The translations under genes and the position numbers were made by a program. Shown here one piece after another: positions 11,905 through 20,527 of a stretch of DNA of 64,000 bases. The stretch lies in NCBI GenBank assembly GCA_009809945.1, contig WTPW01000088.1:391756-455755 (forward strand). Reading direction: 5' to 3'. The first letter of the stretch is position 1. The number at the start of each line of letters is the position of its first letter. This DNA comes from Gigaspora margarita. Its lineage: Eukaryota; Glomeromycota; Glomeromycetes; Diversisporales; Gigasporaceae. The notes under the pieces were generated by a model, which saw only the letters and a program-made list of their open reading frames with translations, searched no databases and had not been told where the DNA came from.

Positions 11905-13581
11905 AGAAAAACTGTAGAAGAAAGAATTAAAGAAATAGTTAATAACAATGAACTAACTCCACACCAACAAACCAAAATACAAGAATTTCTACTATATGAA
12001 ATAGAAATATTTGCTCAAGGTCTTGAAGATTTAGGATGCACTAATACTATAACCCATAGTATCAATACAGGTGATGCTATTTCAATTAAACAAGGGTATT
12101 ATAGAGCAGCTTATGAAGAAAATAACTTTATAAGAAAATAAATAGATAGATTAAAACAACAGGGACTTATTATAGAAATAAATAGTCCTTGGGCATCTCC
12201 GGTAGTAATTGTACCAAAGAAAAATGGAAATTACGCTTCTGTATAGACTACCAAAAACTTAATTCAGTGACTAAAATGACACTTATCCACTTCCACATAT
12301 TACTGATCTCCTGGATACATTTGGAAATGCCAAATAGTTTTCTACCCTTGATTTGATGAGTGGATATTGGCAAGTTGGAGTAAACGAAGCAGATATAGAA
12401 AAATCTACATTTATTACAAAATATGGTACTTATGCCTTTAAAGTAATGCCTTTTGGTCTTTGTAATGCTCCAGGAACATTTTAAAGACTTATGGATAAAA
12501 TACTTGGGGAGAGTAATGGAACCTTTGCTGTCATATATCTAGATGATATTAATATAAATTCTAGTTCATTTGAAGAACATCTAGAACATCTAAAAATTAT
12601 TTTTAATAAATTAAAAAGTGCCAGATTAAAATTAAATCCTGAAAAGTGTTCCTTCTTTAGATCTGAAATAAATTATCTAGGACATATAATAAATAAGNAA
12701 GGGGTAAAACCTGATGAATCTAAGGTTAAAAAAGTAAAGAATTTTCTAGTACTTCAAAATCTTTGACAACTAAGAGGATTCATTGGATTATCATCATACT
12801 ATTGATGGTTTATTAAAGGATTTGCAACAATAGCTTGACCTTTACATAAATTATTAGAAAAAGATATTCCTTATAAGTGGACTAAAGATCAACAAAATGC
12901 ATTTAAAACATTAAAAAGACATCTTATGAAGGCACTAGTGATGCTACCAAAATTGATTTTTGAAAAAGGCCTATTTCGTCTTCATTAGAGAAAATTAAAA
13001 TTTTTTATAAGGAAGAGCAAATAAAATTTATATAGATATGTTCCTTATAATTTCGTCTATTCAAAAAAAGTATCAAATAATTTCGTCTTTCAAGTAAAAT
13101 AGGTCAAAAACAATTTTGTCTTCAAATTTTAATTTCAGGTTTTCAAACCCGAAATGCTTTCATCCTCATGTATAGAAGGCACCTATTTTAAGGTATCCAG
13201 ATTTTAAAGAAATGTTTTATCTACATACTGATGCTTCTGGTGTAGAATTGGGTGCCATATTAGCTCAAAAGGACAAAGATCACAAAGAATATGTAGTTGC
13301 ATATGCAAGTAGAGCCTTTCAAAAACAGAACGTAATTATTCAGCACCTGAAGTAGAATGTTTAGCTGTAGTATGAGTTGTTGAACATTTTAATTATTATT
13401 TAGGTGCAAAACATTTTACCTTAATTACGGACCATGCTACTCTTAAATGGTTACATACAACAGAACTAAAAGGAAAAAGAGCATGATGGATTTTATGATT
13501 ACAACCTTATAACTATTCTATTGTACATAGAGCTGGTAGAAAACATTCCAATGTAGATGCTTTATCAAGAATGTATATAAA
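11905..13581 (+). pseudogene. Reverse transcriptase and RNase H region, interrupted
   Basis: Reverse transcriptase motifs are visible: 'SPWASPVVIVPKKNG' near 12186, '[10 protein letters not shown]' near 12350, '[12 protein letters not shown]' near 12450 and the catalytic 'IYLDDI' at about 12534-12551. RNase H follows after the insertion, with 'HTDASG' near 13226 and 'DHATLKWL' near 13430, ending 'NVDALSRM' near 13571. Stops fall at Trp, Gln and probably Arg positions (for example 12764, 12806 and 12837), plus frameshifts around 12230-12285 and 13320. One base is N at 12698. A 239-bp element separates the two enzymes' coding parts. Confidence 0.87.
12936..13174. mobile_element. 239-bp MITE inserted in the pol region
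   Basis: The coding similarity breaks exactly here and resumes afterwards. Both borders carry the same 8 bases GAAGGCAC (12928-12935 and 13175-13182). The left end starts TAGTGATG. The inverted right end starts TATACATGAGGATG, a weak match. The 8-base duplication and TA-starting ends suggest hAT. The interior has repeated 'aatttcgtct'. Confidence 0.7.
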
Positions 13582-14243
13582 TTAAGAGGAAATAAAATAA
13601 ATAAATAAGAATTAAAACAAATAACACAAGATGAAATTTCAATTAAAAGCCTCTGAATTACACTAAATAGTAAAGGTACTCTGCCTATAAGTCATGTATT
13701 TAGCCTGGTACTGGTGGAGCTTATGCTAAAATAGGACTACGCGAAAATAGAGGGTATGTTCAGACCTGTTAAGACACGTATTTAGTCTAGTACTAGTGGG
13801 GTTAGCTACCAAATAAGTACTGCGCAAAATCTGAACCTAATTAATGTAATTTAAAAGGAAACCAATCCAAAGTTTTATTATAATAATAATTTATTCAAAA
13901 AAAAAAAAAATTTTTTTTACCAAAAGAAATTAGAAACTTAAAATTTTATTATATATATATAGAAAGAAAATACAGTTTATTCATTAAAGAAAAGTCTATA
14001 TCCCATCTCCTCACAATGCTTTCTTAAATGATATATCTGATGAATTATTTTGTCTCTCTCATTTTTAAAATAAACTACCTGTCCTTCTTCTCCCATATCA
14101 GTAGCTTCTTTATATTTAAGATCAAAATACCACACTTTTTCGTCTCAACTCCAAAATTCATTTCTAAATCTACAATAATATTATTTTTTTATTTATTAAA
14201 AAAAAAAAAAATTATATATATATATATGTATATACTATAATAA

Positions 14244-14516
14244 TTACATTTCTTCTTCAGTAAATCCAACTGAGAAACTCTCATATGGATAACTGTGTAC
14301 TTCTTCTTCATCTGAAGAAATAACAATAACATCATTATCATTATTATTACTATTATTATTTTCATTGTTTTCATTATTATTATTATTATTTTCATTATTA
14401 TTATTATTATTATTTCTACCAGAACAAAAGAAACTGCACTTTAAGTGATTACAGAGATATCGACGTCCCATTTTTTTTGCCTTTGGGTGAAAGCGAAAGT
14501 GTATACAGTGTGACAT
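14244..14516 (-). CDS. Antisense 90-codon frame with poly-Asn and a SUMO-interaction-like motif
   Basis: I do not recognise this product. The frame begins with Cys/His and basic residues (MSHCIHFRFHPKAKK, then RYLCNHLKCSFFC). It passes through an Asn-rich tract encoded by a trinucleotide microsatellite and ends with 'VIVISSDEEE', which looks like a SUMO-interaction motif: a hydrophobic core followed by Ser and acidic residues. It lies opposite to the retrotransposon, inside the block between RNase H and integrase. The microsatellite alone can keep a frame open, so it may be chance. A captured exon or an antisense accessory gene are alternatives. Confidence 0.22.
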   Translation of the reverse strand: MSHCIHFRFHPKAKKMGRRYLCNHLKCSFFCSGRNNNNNNNENNNNNNENNENNNSNNNDNDVIVISSDEEEVHSYPYESFSVGFTEEEM

Positions 14517-14631
14517 ACAGCCTTTAATATAATTATCAAAGATCTACTCACGTGAATAAATTCAACAATTTGATTGGATGATTTTATGCAGAAATTTGAT
14601 CAACAAAAGGAGTACAATTTTTAAATTATTG

Positions 14632-14867
14632 TTGATCAGCAGTTGTGGTCAGGTGGTATTGATATGAAGGGCTGTTGAGATAGCCATGTGTTCAATACCT
14701 ATCTGGGGCATATGTACTACCCGGTGCACTGAGGATACATGCTCTATACCTGGTTGATCAGCATAATCAGGTAGTATTAATATGAAGGGCTGTTGAGATA
14801 GCTGTGTGTTCAATACCTGCCAAGGTTGTATGTGCTGCCCAGTGCACTGAGGATACACCTATATTAC
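14632..14867 (+). mobile_element. tRNA-like SINE dimer
   Basis: Two tandem units of about 118-121 bp (from 14632 and 14753) share 'atgaagggctgttgagatag' and 'gtgcactgaggataca'. Each contains an A-box-like sequence (TGGTCAGGTGG in the first) and, about 40 bases later, a B-box-like GTTCAATACC. A potential stem GGCT/AGCC lies between them, where an anticodon arm would be. This resembles a decayed tRNA-derived SINE. It is not a functional tRNA gene because the other arms do not pair well. Confidence 0.4.
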
Positions 14868-15223
14868 AAGTTTTTGCTTTTAGTATTTTTTTTAATATTA
14901 TTCTGTTTTAATTTTTCTCTTTCTTTTATTTTCTACCTTCTTTAGATATTAGAATATTAATTATTTTAATTTTTTGGAGCAAAAATTTTTAAAGAAGGGA
15001 TAATGTTATACTAGCATAATTTTTTTACCATTTTAATACCTTATTAGAAAAGCTTTATATAAAATAAGGATAATATAATCTATGCTAAGTTATTTTAGTA
15101 ATACACCAATATTCTTAAAAAACTCTATATTACTATTAAGCATAGAACAAATCTAATTCTTTAGTAATAGTATTTTTAGTAAAATTTTTTTTTTTCTAAA
15201 GAAAATCTGATATTAAAAATAAT

Positions 15224-16494
15224 CCTGTCCAGGTAGTTGGTGTCCTGGCAATAATAAGAAGATGGAATGAACCACTTAGATATCAACTACTAAAAACATA
15301 CCTTATAGAACATATATTATCACGCACATTAATCCCACAAGAATGACGAAGTATACAAGCCCAAAGTCAATTTTTTGAAGTAAAAAATGGTCTAATTACA
15401 AGAAGGACAAACATAAAATCAACCATCTATTAAGAGTTATTCAAAAATATGAGCTTGAACCAATTCTATTTTTAGTTCATACTCATCTATTGGGAGGACA
15501 CTTTGGAATAGATATCATGTTTAACAAAATTTGTAACAAATATTATTGGCCACAAATGTATACTGATATTCGAAGATTTGTTCATACCTGTGATGCTTGC
15601 CAAAGAAGAAGAAAAAATCTGGCTAAACCTCTTTTACATCCAATTCCAGTAGAGGCACCATTTTTCAAAATTGGGATTGACATTGTTGGGCCATTACCAA
15701 AAACTCCACGTGGCAACCGTTATATTGTAGTTGCTACAAACTATATGACTAAGTGGCCTGAAGCAAAAGCAATCAAAAATGCTAATGCTCAAGAAGTGGC
15801 TGATTTTATATATGAAGATATTGCATGTCGTCATGGCTGTCCACAATATTTATTATCAGATAGGGGAACACATTTCCATAATAATTTAATGGATGAATTT
15901 CTTAAGAAATTTGCCATTAGTCATCATTATTCAACACCCTATCATCCCCAAACTAATGGATTAGTAGAGCGTTTTAATAAGACACTTTGTGAATTCATAT
16001 CCAAACTGGTAACCAATGTAAGAGAATGGAACTTCTTAATACCTTCAATACTCTTTGCATATCGAATAGCTAAACAAAATACTATCAAAATAACTCCCTT
16101 CTTCTTGGTATATGGAAGAGAAGCAAGAATTCCAATACACCCTGATAAAAATGAAAAATTATTAGAAGTAACATTCTTACAACAACTTAATTGAAGTATT
16201 ACCTCAAGTCTGACATGATGCTGTCAAAAGGGTTGAAACAGCACAAGAAAGTGCTAAAAGGAAACATGATCTTCAGTTACCATAACTGGAAGAATTAAAA
16301 AAAGGAGATCAAGTATTAGTATATAAGGCCTCTCAACAACATTCAAAAAGTCACAAACTTCACCTGAAATAGAAAGGACCTTTTGTTGTTCATAAAGTAC
16401 TTCAAAAGGGCGTGTATAAATTACGTACTATTGATGAAAATATAATAAAAACACCAATAAATAGGAAATTCCTAAAAAGATACTATTCTAGATA
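15224..16494 (+). pseudogene. Ty3/gypsy integrase with GPY/F-like tail
   Basis: The largest open part (15490-16194) encodes the zinc-binding region with CDACQ at about 15598 and the DDE core: Asp in 'IGIDIVGPL' (15679), Asp in 'LLSDRGTHF' (15859) and Glu in 'NGLVERF' (15967). This gives D-x59-D-x35-E, the standard spacing. After a stop at 16192 and a frameshift, a C-terminal segment with 'LKKGDQVLVYK' and 'KGPFVVHKVL' (GPY/F-like) runs to about 16494. Upstream stops are at about 15344 (TGA for Trp) and around 15430. The catalytic core itself is intact, but the polyprotein is broken. Confidence 0.9.
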
Positions 16495-16557
16495 AGAAAG
16501 TAGTAAACAATATTTAATATGTTTATGTATGGTACACATAAAATAGGTGTGGGCAAA

Positions 16558-17134
16558 TGTCACAGGCAAAAGGTAGATCTACAAAATTGAGCACAATAAA
16601 CTCATGATTAAAGAAGTATACGCCACCCAATTTGAGGCTAAATGTTTGTCTATCGGGTAAGGCTTGTCAGCTGAATAGAATAAACAAACAAACGTGAACT
16701 CAAACATCTGAATAACAAGTATGCGTAGGAAGAAAAGAGAAAATCAAATATAATTACAAGAGGCTACGATATTAAATATTTTAATGAATGAAGCAAAGCC
16801 TTTTTATGATGTAATTATTGTTGTAAGCCCCTACTTTAGAGTTCATCTTCTTATAATCTTTTTAGATAATTTCTTTTAAGCCTCGTGGTTTTCTTAAAGA
16901 AATAAAAGTTATAAAAACCCTATAATTTCGCTGTTGTAAAAGGACATCCTACGGGATTCCAATAAATAATATCATACATTTAAAAAATTCTCTTAATAAT
17001 TTCCTTTTAGTAAATTGTTAAATAAATAAATTAATACCAAATCACCAATGTTACACCTCTGGCGAGTTGCTTTATTACCTAAATCTGTATAATTTCATGT
17101 ATAAGTCATTGACCCTACAGTTCACCCCGTAACA
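16558..17134 (+). repeat. 3' LTR of the gypsy element
   Basis: 577 bases, starting TGTCACAGGC and ending ACA, matching the split 5' LTR. A short purine-rich tract (aaataggtgtgggcaaa) precedes it, as expected for a polypurine tract. The outer hAT element resumes at 17135. Confidence 0.92.
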
Positions 17135-17191
17135 ACGGTTAACCGTACGGTTATCCGGATAAGGGTCCACGGGTCCAACCTCAGAGTTGAC

Positions 17192-17895
17192 ATAGCCCCA
17201 AATAGAAATAGTAAATTGTTTTCTTATCTGTAAGCTGCTGTGAACTTATTCACGAAATGCCATACATGACATTTATGCCAGAAATCGCATTTATGCCATA
17301 CATGACATTTATTCAATAAGTTCAGTGGTGGAAACCTGTATGAAAGTAGAATTAGCGCAGTAATGTAAAAGTATAAATACGATGTCTCTTGTCTTTAGAG
17401 CAAGACAGCTTTGTAGCTCCAGAAAGGAAGAACTCAAGTAGAGTTCATAACCTTCGAAATTAGAGTAGAAGTGTTATAAGTTAGTAACCCCCCGATAGAT
17501 AATTGAATAAACTGTTAATATTATAAACCAATACTTTCCCGATACGTAAATTCGTATTGAAGTATAAACCCCGTGATCCCATATTAGAGTCTCGTGACAT
17601 AATCGAGAGACCCTAGTTAGTCAGACCAAGTTTATCCACACAGTACCAAGACTCTCCGAACCTTGAGACCCGGACCAAATCTTCCACGCCTCTTTCTGCC
17701 TGCCGATTCAAGGGTTAGAAGTCTTGAGCGCTTGATTTTAGTTGGAGTTAGTAGTGCATAGTGGTTATAGTTAGAAGTAGGGTAATATTTTTCCCTTCTC
17801 AACATGCGCATTATTACACGCAAATACGGTAGTGTTTTCTATTTAGAAATGTTTATAGTTACCTGTAGATTAGCTATGATTAATATAAGAAACTA
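17192..17895 (+). other. Possible solo LTR or promoter-like sequence
   Basis: No gene is visible. There is a direct repeat of 'gccatacatgacatttat' (17270-17312), a TATA-like 'tataaata' at 17372, a higher-GC stretch and 'aataaa' signals downstream. This combination resembles an LTR, but I cannot define both ends. It lies directly upstream of the duplicated segment and kinase gene. Confidence 0.3.
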
Positions 17896-18357
17896 AGAAA
17901 CTAATTGTTCAGCACCTAAAAAAAAACTAGTAATTGGTGCCATTCCAGAAAGCCTTCATTTCCATTTACGTACATATTTTTTCTTTAAAATAGAAAAAAA
18001 ATCAACCTGCGTCATACGAATTCGAGATGCATTAAAAGACAAATATTAATTAGAATTATCATACAAACAAATTTAATNTTTGTGATGCAACAGGAAAANA
18101 TTGACAGAGAATGGTCTTGTATGCATAGAAACTAATTGTTCAGCACCTAAAAAAAACTAGTAATTGGGGCCATTCCAGAAAGCCTTCATTTCCTTTTACA
18201 TACATATTTTTTCTTTAAAATGGAAAAAAATCAACATGCGTCGCACGGATTCAAGATGCATTAAAAGACAAATATTAATTAGAATTATCATACAAACAAA
18301 TTTAATGTTTGTGATGCAACAGGAAAACATTGACAGAGAATGGTCTTGTATACATTA
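17896..18357. repeat. Tandem duplication, two copies of about 231 bp
   Basis: 17896-18126 and 18127-18357 are nearly identical, both beginning 'agaaactaattgttcagcac' and ending 'gaatggtcttgtat'. The first copy holds two N bases (18078 and 18099). The duplicate ends about 100 bases before the kinase gene's first ATG, so it may duplicate upstream control sequence. Confidence 0.88.
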
Positions 18358-18460
18358 GATGCTACTCGTATAAAATCGCATTGAGATGTGTTTTCTTCCA
18401 TAGTAACCTTTTACTTTATAATTTTCAAAGTTTTAATTTTTAGAATACGCTGTTATCACA

Positions 18461-18658
18461 ATGGATACTGAAGGAATTGACAAACTTTTCGGAAGAGAAT
18501 TCTCATGCAGGATAAGTCGAAAGTTGTATGGAAGTTGTAGCATTTGTAATGAACCAATCGACATTACTTGGTGTTATAAGTGCAAAAAGTTTAATTATGG
18601 TACCTGTCCAATTTGCGGTAAAACAAGAACCAGTTATTTTGGTGTCAATATTGTGAAG
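18461..18658 (+). pseudogene. 5' part of the tandem-kinase gene: zinc-ribbon leader, frameshifted
   Basis: The ATG at 18461 starts a leader with repeated Cys-x-x-Cys pairs (CSICNEP, WCYKCKK, CPICGK), the zinc-ribbon-like start of Glomeromycotina TKL kinases. The reading frame runs up to 'TSYF' at a T-run (18637-18640). Beyond it the expected continuation, 'WCQYCEGL', is in another frame, so one T seems to be missing. The hAT element then enters after 18666. The same coding frame resumes directly behind the element at 20528. The two parts are thus one exon, split by insertion and shifted by one base. Confidence 0.75.
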
Positions 18659-18929
18659 GTCTTGAGTAGGGTGCGGGACGGGCCAGGTCAGGCCAGGCCT
18701 GCTTAGACCCGAAACTCAGCCCAAAAATTATTTGTAGGCCCGAGCCCGGCCCGTGAAAAAAAAAGCCTGTGAAATAAATCGGGCTGGGCCTTATTTAAAA
18801 CTATACCCAGCCCGGCCCGGCCCGCAAATTTATATGCATTACTAAAATTTTTCACTTACGAAAATTAACTTCAAACAACCTAGGACTAAATATTGACATA
18901 CATATTTGTCGCATGTAAGTCATAAAGTT

Positions 18930-19310
18930 TCAATTCCTATTCTTGGCACGATCCATTTTTGCTCAAACGAAGCCTTTATTCATTTTAATTATTTTTTGAC
19001 GAAAATTTGGTTTTAAAAAATTTTATAAAATTACAATTCCTATTCTTTGGCAAAGTCTATTTTCATTCAAACGAAGCCTTTATTCATTTCTAATTATTTT
19101 CAATGAAAATTTGTTTTTAAAAAAGTTTCAATTCCTATTTTACATTTTCGCTCAAACAAAGCCTTTATTCAATTCTAATTATTTTTTGACGAAAATTCGG
19201 TTTTAAAAAAAAATTGTGTAAAATTTCAATACTATTCTTCGGCAAGGCCCATTTTCATTCAAACAAAGCCTTTATTCTTTTTTGACGAAATTTATTAGTT
19301 TTTAAAAAAC
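18930..19310. repeat. Four tandem units of about 95-110 bp inside the hAT element
   Basis: Each unit contains 'caattcctattct', 'ttcattcaaacgaagcc', 'tttattcat' and 'ttgacgaaaatt', followed by a T/A-rich end. Copies begin near 18930, 19030, 19125 and 19230. Confidence 0.8.
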
Positions 19311-19323
19311 TATAGGTTGTGTT

Positions 19324-19668
19324 GAAGGAATGAACGATCTTGGTAACTCTTACAAAAATGGGATCAGAATTGAAAAGTATGAACCCAAGACATTCAATAA
19401 TTATCAAAAACCTACTGATACGGGTCATACTAGTATAATTTGGGGTCTTAAGCGTTGTTATCACATTGGAATCGGCCTAACCAAAGATAAAAATAAGAAT
19501 GTATTAAGTGCCGGGAAAAACAAACCCAAATCTCATGTGAGTCATCCAAACATTCTACCTGCACGATATCACGAGGGATATGATAGAGTCAAAGGTTGCA
19601 CCAAGAGTGAATCGAATGGAACTGAAGGTGAAGAGGGAAAACCAACTGAAGGTATGGAACTTTAGAAG
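19324..19668 (+). pseudogene. Sel1-repeat-like coding fragment carried by the hAT element
   Basis: A 111-codon frame from 19330 opens with 'LGNSYKNGIRIEKYEPKTF' and 'YYHIGIGL'-type spacing. This resembles the Sel1 pattern (L-G-x-x-Y-x-x-G-x-G-[IV]-x-x-D-x-x-K-A), in about one and a half decayed repeats. The rest is not recognised. Sel1 proteins are hugely expanded in Glomeromycotina, so a captured host fragment is plausible. It is too short and too diverged to be functional. Confidence 0.45.
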
Positions 19669-20004
19669 CTGCATGCGTAGAGTGGAAGAAAAAGTTGAAT
19701 CATTTAAGACCCGGTTTAGTGTAATTAAATATAATAAAAGCCCAATGAACCGAAAGTAAGATATGGCTGGAGAGTCTTATAAAAATGACCTGAAAGTTGA
19801 TGGTGCTTGTAGAGTTTGGATGATGAAGGTCGAAAATATCAGAGGTGTGAAGTCGGTGGGAAACAGGAGAAATGCAAAGACAGAAATGGAATTCTCGATA
19901 TGAATGTAGGTCAATACTGATGAAAAAAACCTTTATGCTCAATTTTTATTCTTTTATTAGTATAATTATGTATTTCTTATATTGGCATAGTTGTGGCATA
20001 GTCA

Positions 20005-20100
20005 GGTGATTAGATCTCCAAACGGGTGATCAAAGCTCCAAATGGGTGATCAAAGCTCCAAATGGGTGGTCAAAGCTCCAATCAAGAGATTAAAGATCCC
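20005..20100. repeat. Minisatellite of about 20 bp inside the hAT element
   Basis: Four units of 'aaagctccaaatgggtgatc', preceded by a 'ggcatagttgtggcatag' segment that recurs inverted near 3.07 kb. Confidence 0.8.
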
Positions 20101-20527
20101 CTACGAATTAAAACTATATAAGGGTTTAGTTTTCACTTATGAAGGGAGGACAAGCAGTTAACGATTGTAGATAGTATTTAGTATTATTGTGATAATCCGA
20201 AAGAGAAATCTTATACCCGTAATTATATGTAATGATTTATCACTTTAAACCATTTAACCTTAAGTACTTTGGTTAATGATCAAACTAAACCGACACAGTA
20301 ATGTCATCAAGTTCTCTATTGATTTTGACTATAAGCTTACCGGGTATTATCGGGCCTTATCGGGCTTTCTTATAAAGCTTGAACCCAGCCCGTTATTTAA
20401 CAAGCCCGATCTGTGTATGGCCCGAACAATAGCGGGCTCAAAAATTAAGGCCCGAATTGAACCAAAGCCCGGCCCGGCCCGCAAGTTTCCGGGCTTAGCC
20501 CGGCCCGTCCCGCACCCTAGTCTTGAG

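Larger units (their letters stand above)
13582..15223 (+). other. Non-coding block between RNase H and integrase, probably inserted DNA
   Basis: Pol coding similarity ends at about 13581 and restarts at about 15224. In between are a roughly 100-bp duplicated motif ('tatttagcctggtactggtg' at about 13695 and a diverged copy at about 13790), A/T runs at 13898-13920 and 14200-14228, a GAA/ATT-type microsatellite at 14330-14412, and the SINE-like dimer and antisense frame listed separately. The borders show no clear duplication, so several insertions may be stacked. Confidence 0.55.
6882..17134 (+). mobile_element. Ty3/gypsy LTR retrotransposon, degenerate
   Basis: Two direct LTRs (6882-8520, interrupted, and 16558-17134) flank gag, protease, reverse transcriptase, RNase H and integrase in that order, which is the Ty3/gypsy arrangement. 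The LTRs begin TGTCACAGGC and end ACA. The flanking four bases are ACAG and ACGG, a near-match that could be a decayed target duplication. By eye the LTRs differ at roughly 5 percent of sites, nearly all transitions. Many in-frame stops, several frameshifts and at least two later insertions make it inactive. Confidence 0.93.
5114..17183. mobile_element. hAT-type element split by a retrotransposon (outer shell of a nest)
   Basis: The left end TAGAGCTTGGACCC (5114) and the inverted right end, read TGAGGTTGGACCC on the minus strand (ending 17183), are flanked by the same 8 bases GAGTTGAC (5106-5113 and 17184-17191). Eight-base duplications and T/C-A-G ends are hAT hallmarks. 'Atccggata' motifs repeat near both ends (about 5150-5290, 6780-6860 and 17150-17165), as subterminal transposase-binding sites would. 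Without the inserted retrotransposon it would be about 1.8 kb and shows no transposase frame, so it is non-autonomous. The right remnant is only about 50 bases. Confidence 0.72.
18667..20519. mobile_element. 1,853-bp non-autonomous hAT element in the kinase exon
   Basis: Perfect 18-base inverted ends TAGGGTGCGGGACGGGCC are flanked by the 8-base duplication GTCTTGAG (18659-18666 and 20520-20527). This fits the hAT target pattern nTnnnnAn. GC-rich subterminal 'ggcccggcccg' runs of about 150-180 bases stand out from the AT-rich surroundings. No transposase frame is seen. The interior carries a tandem repeat, a Sel1-like fragment and a minisatellite. Confidence 0.93.
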
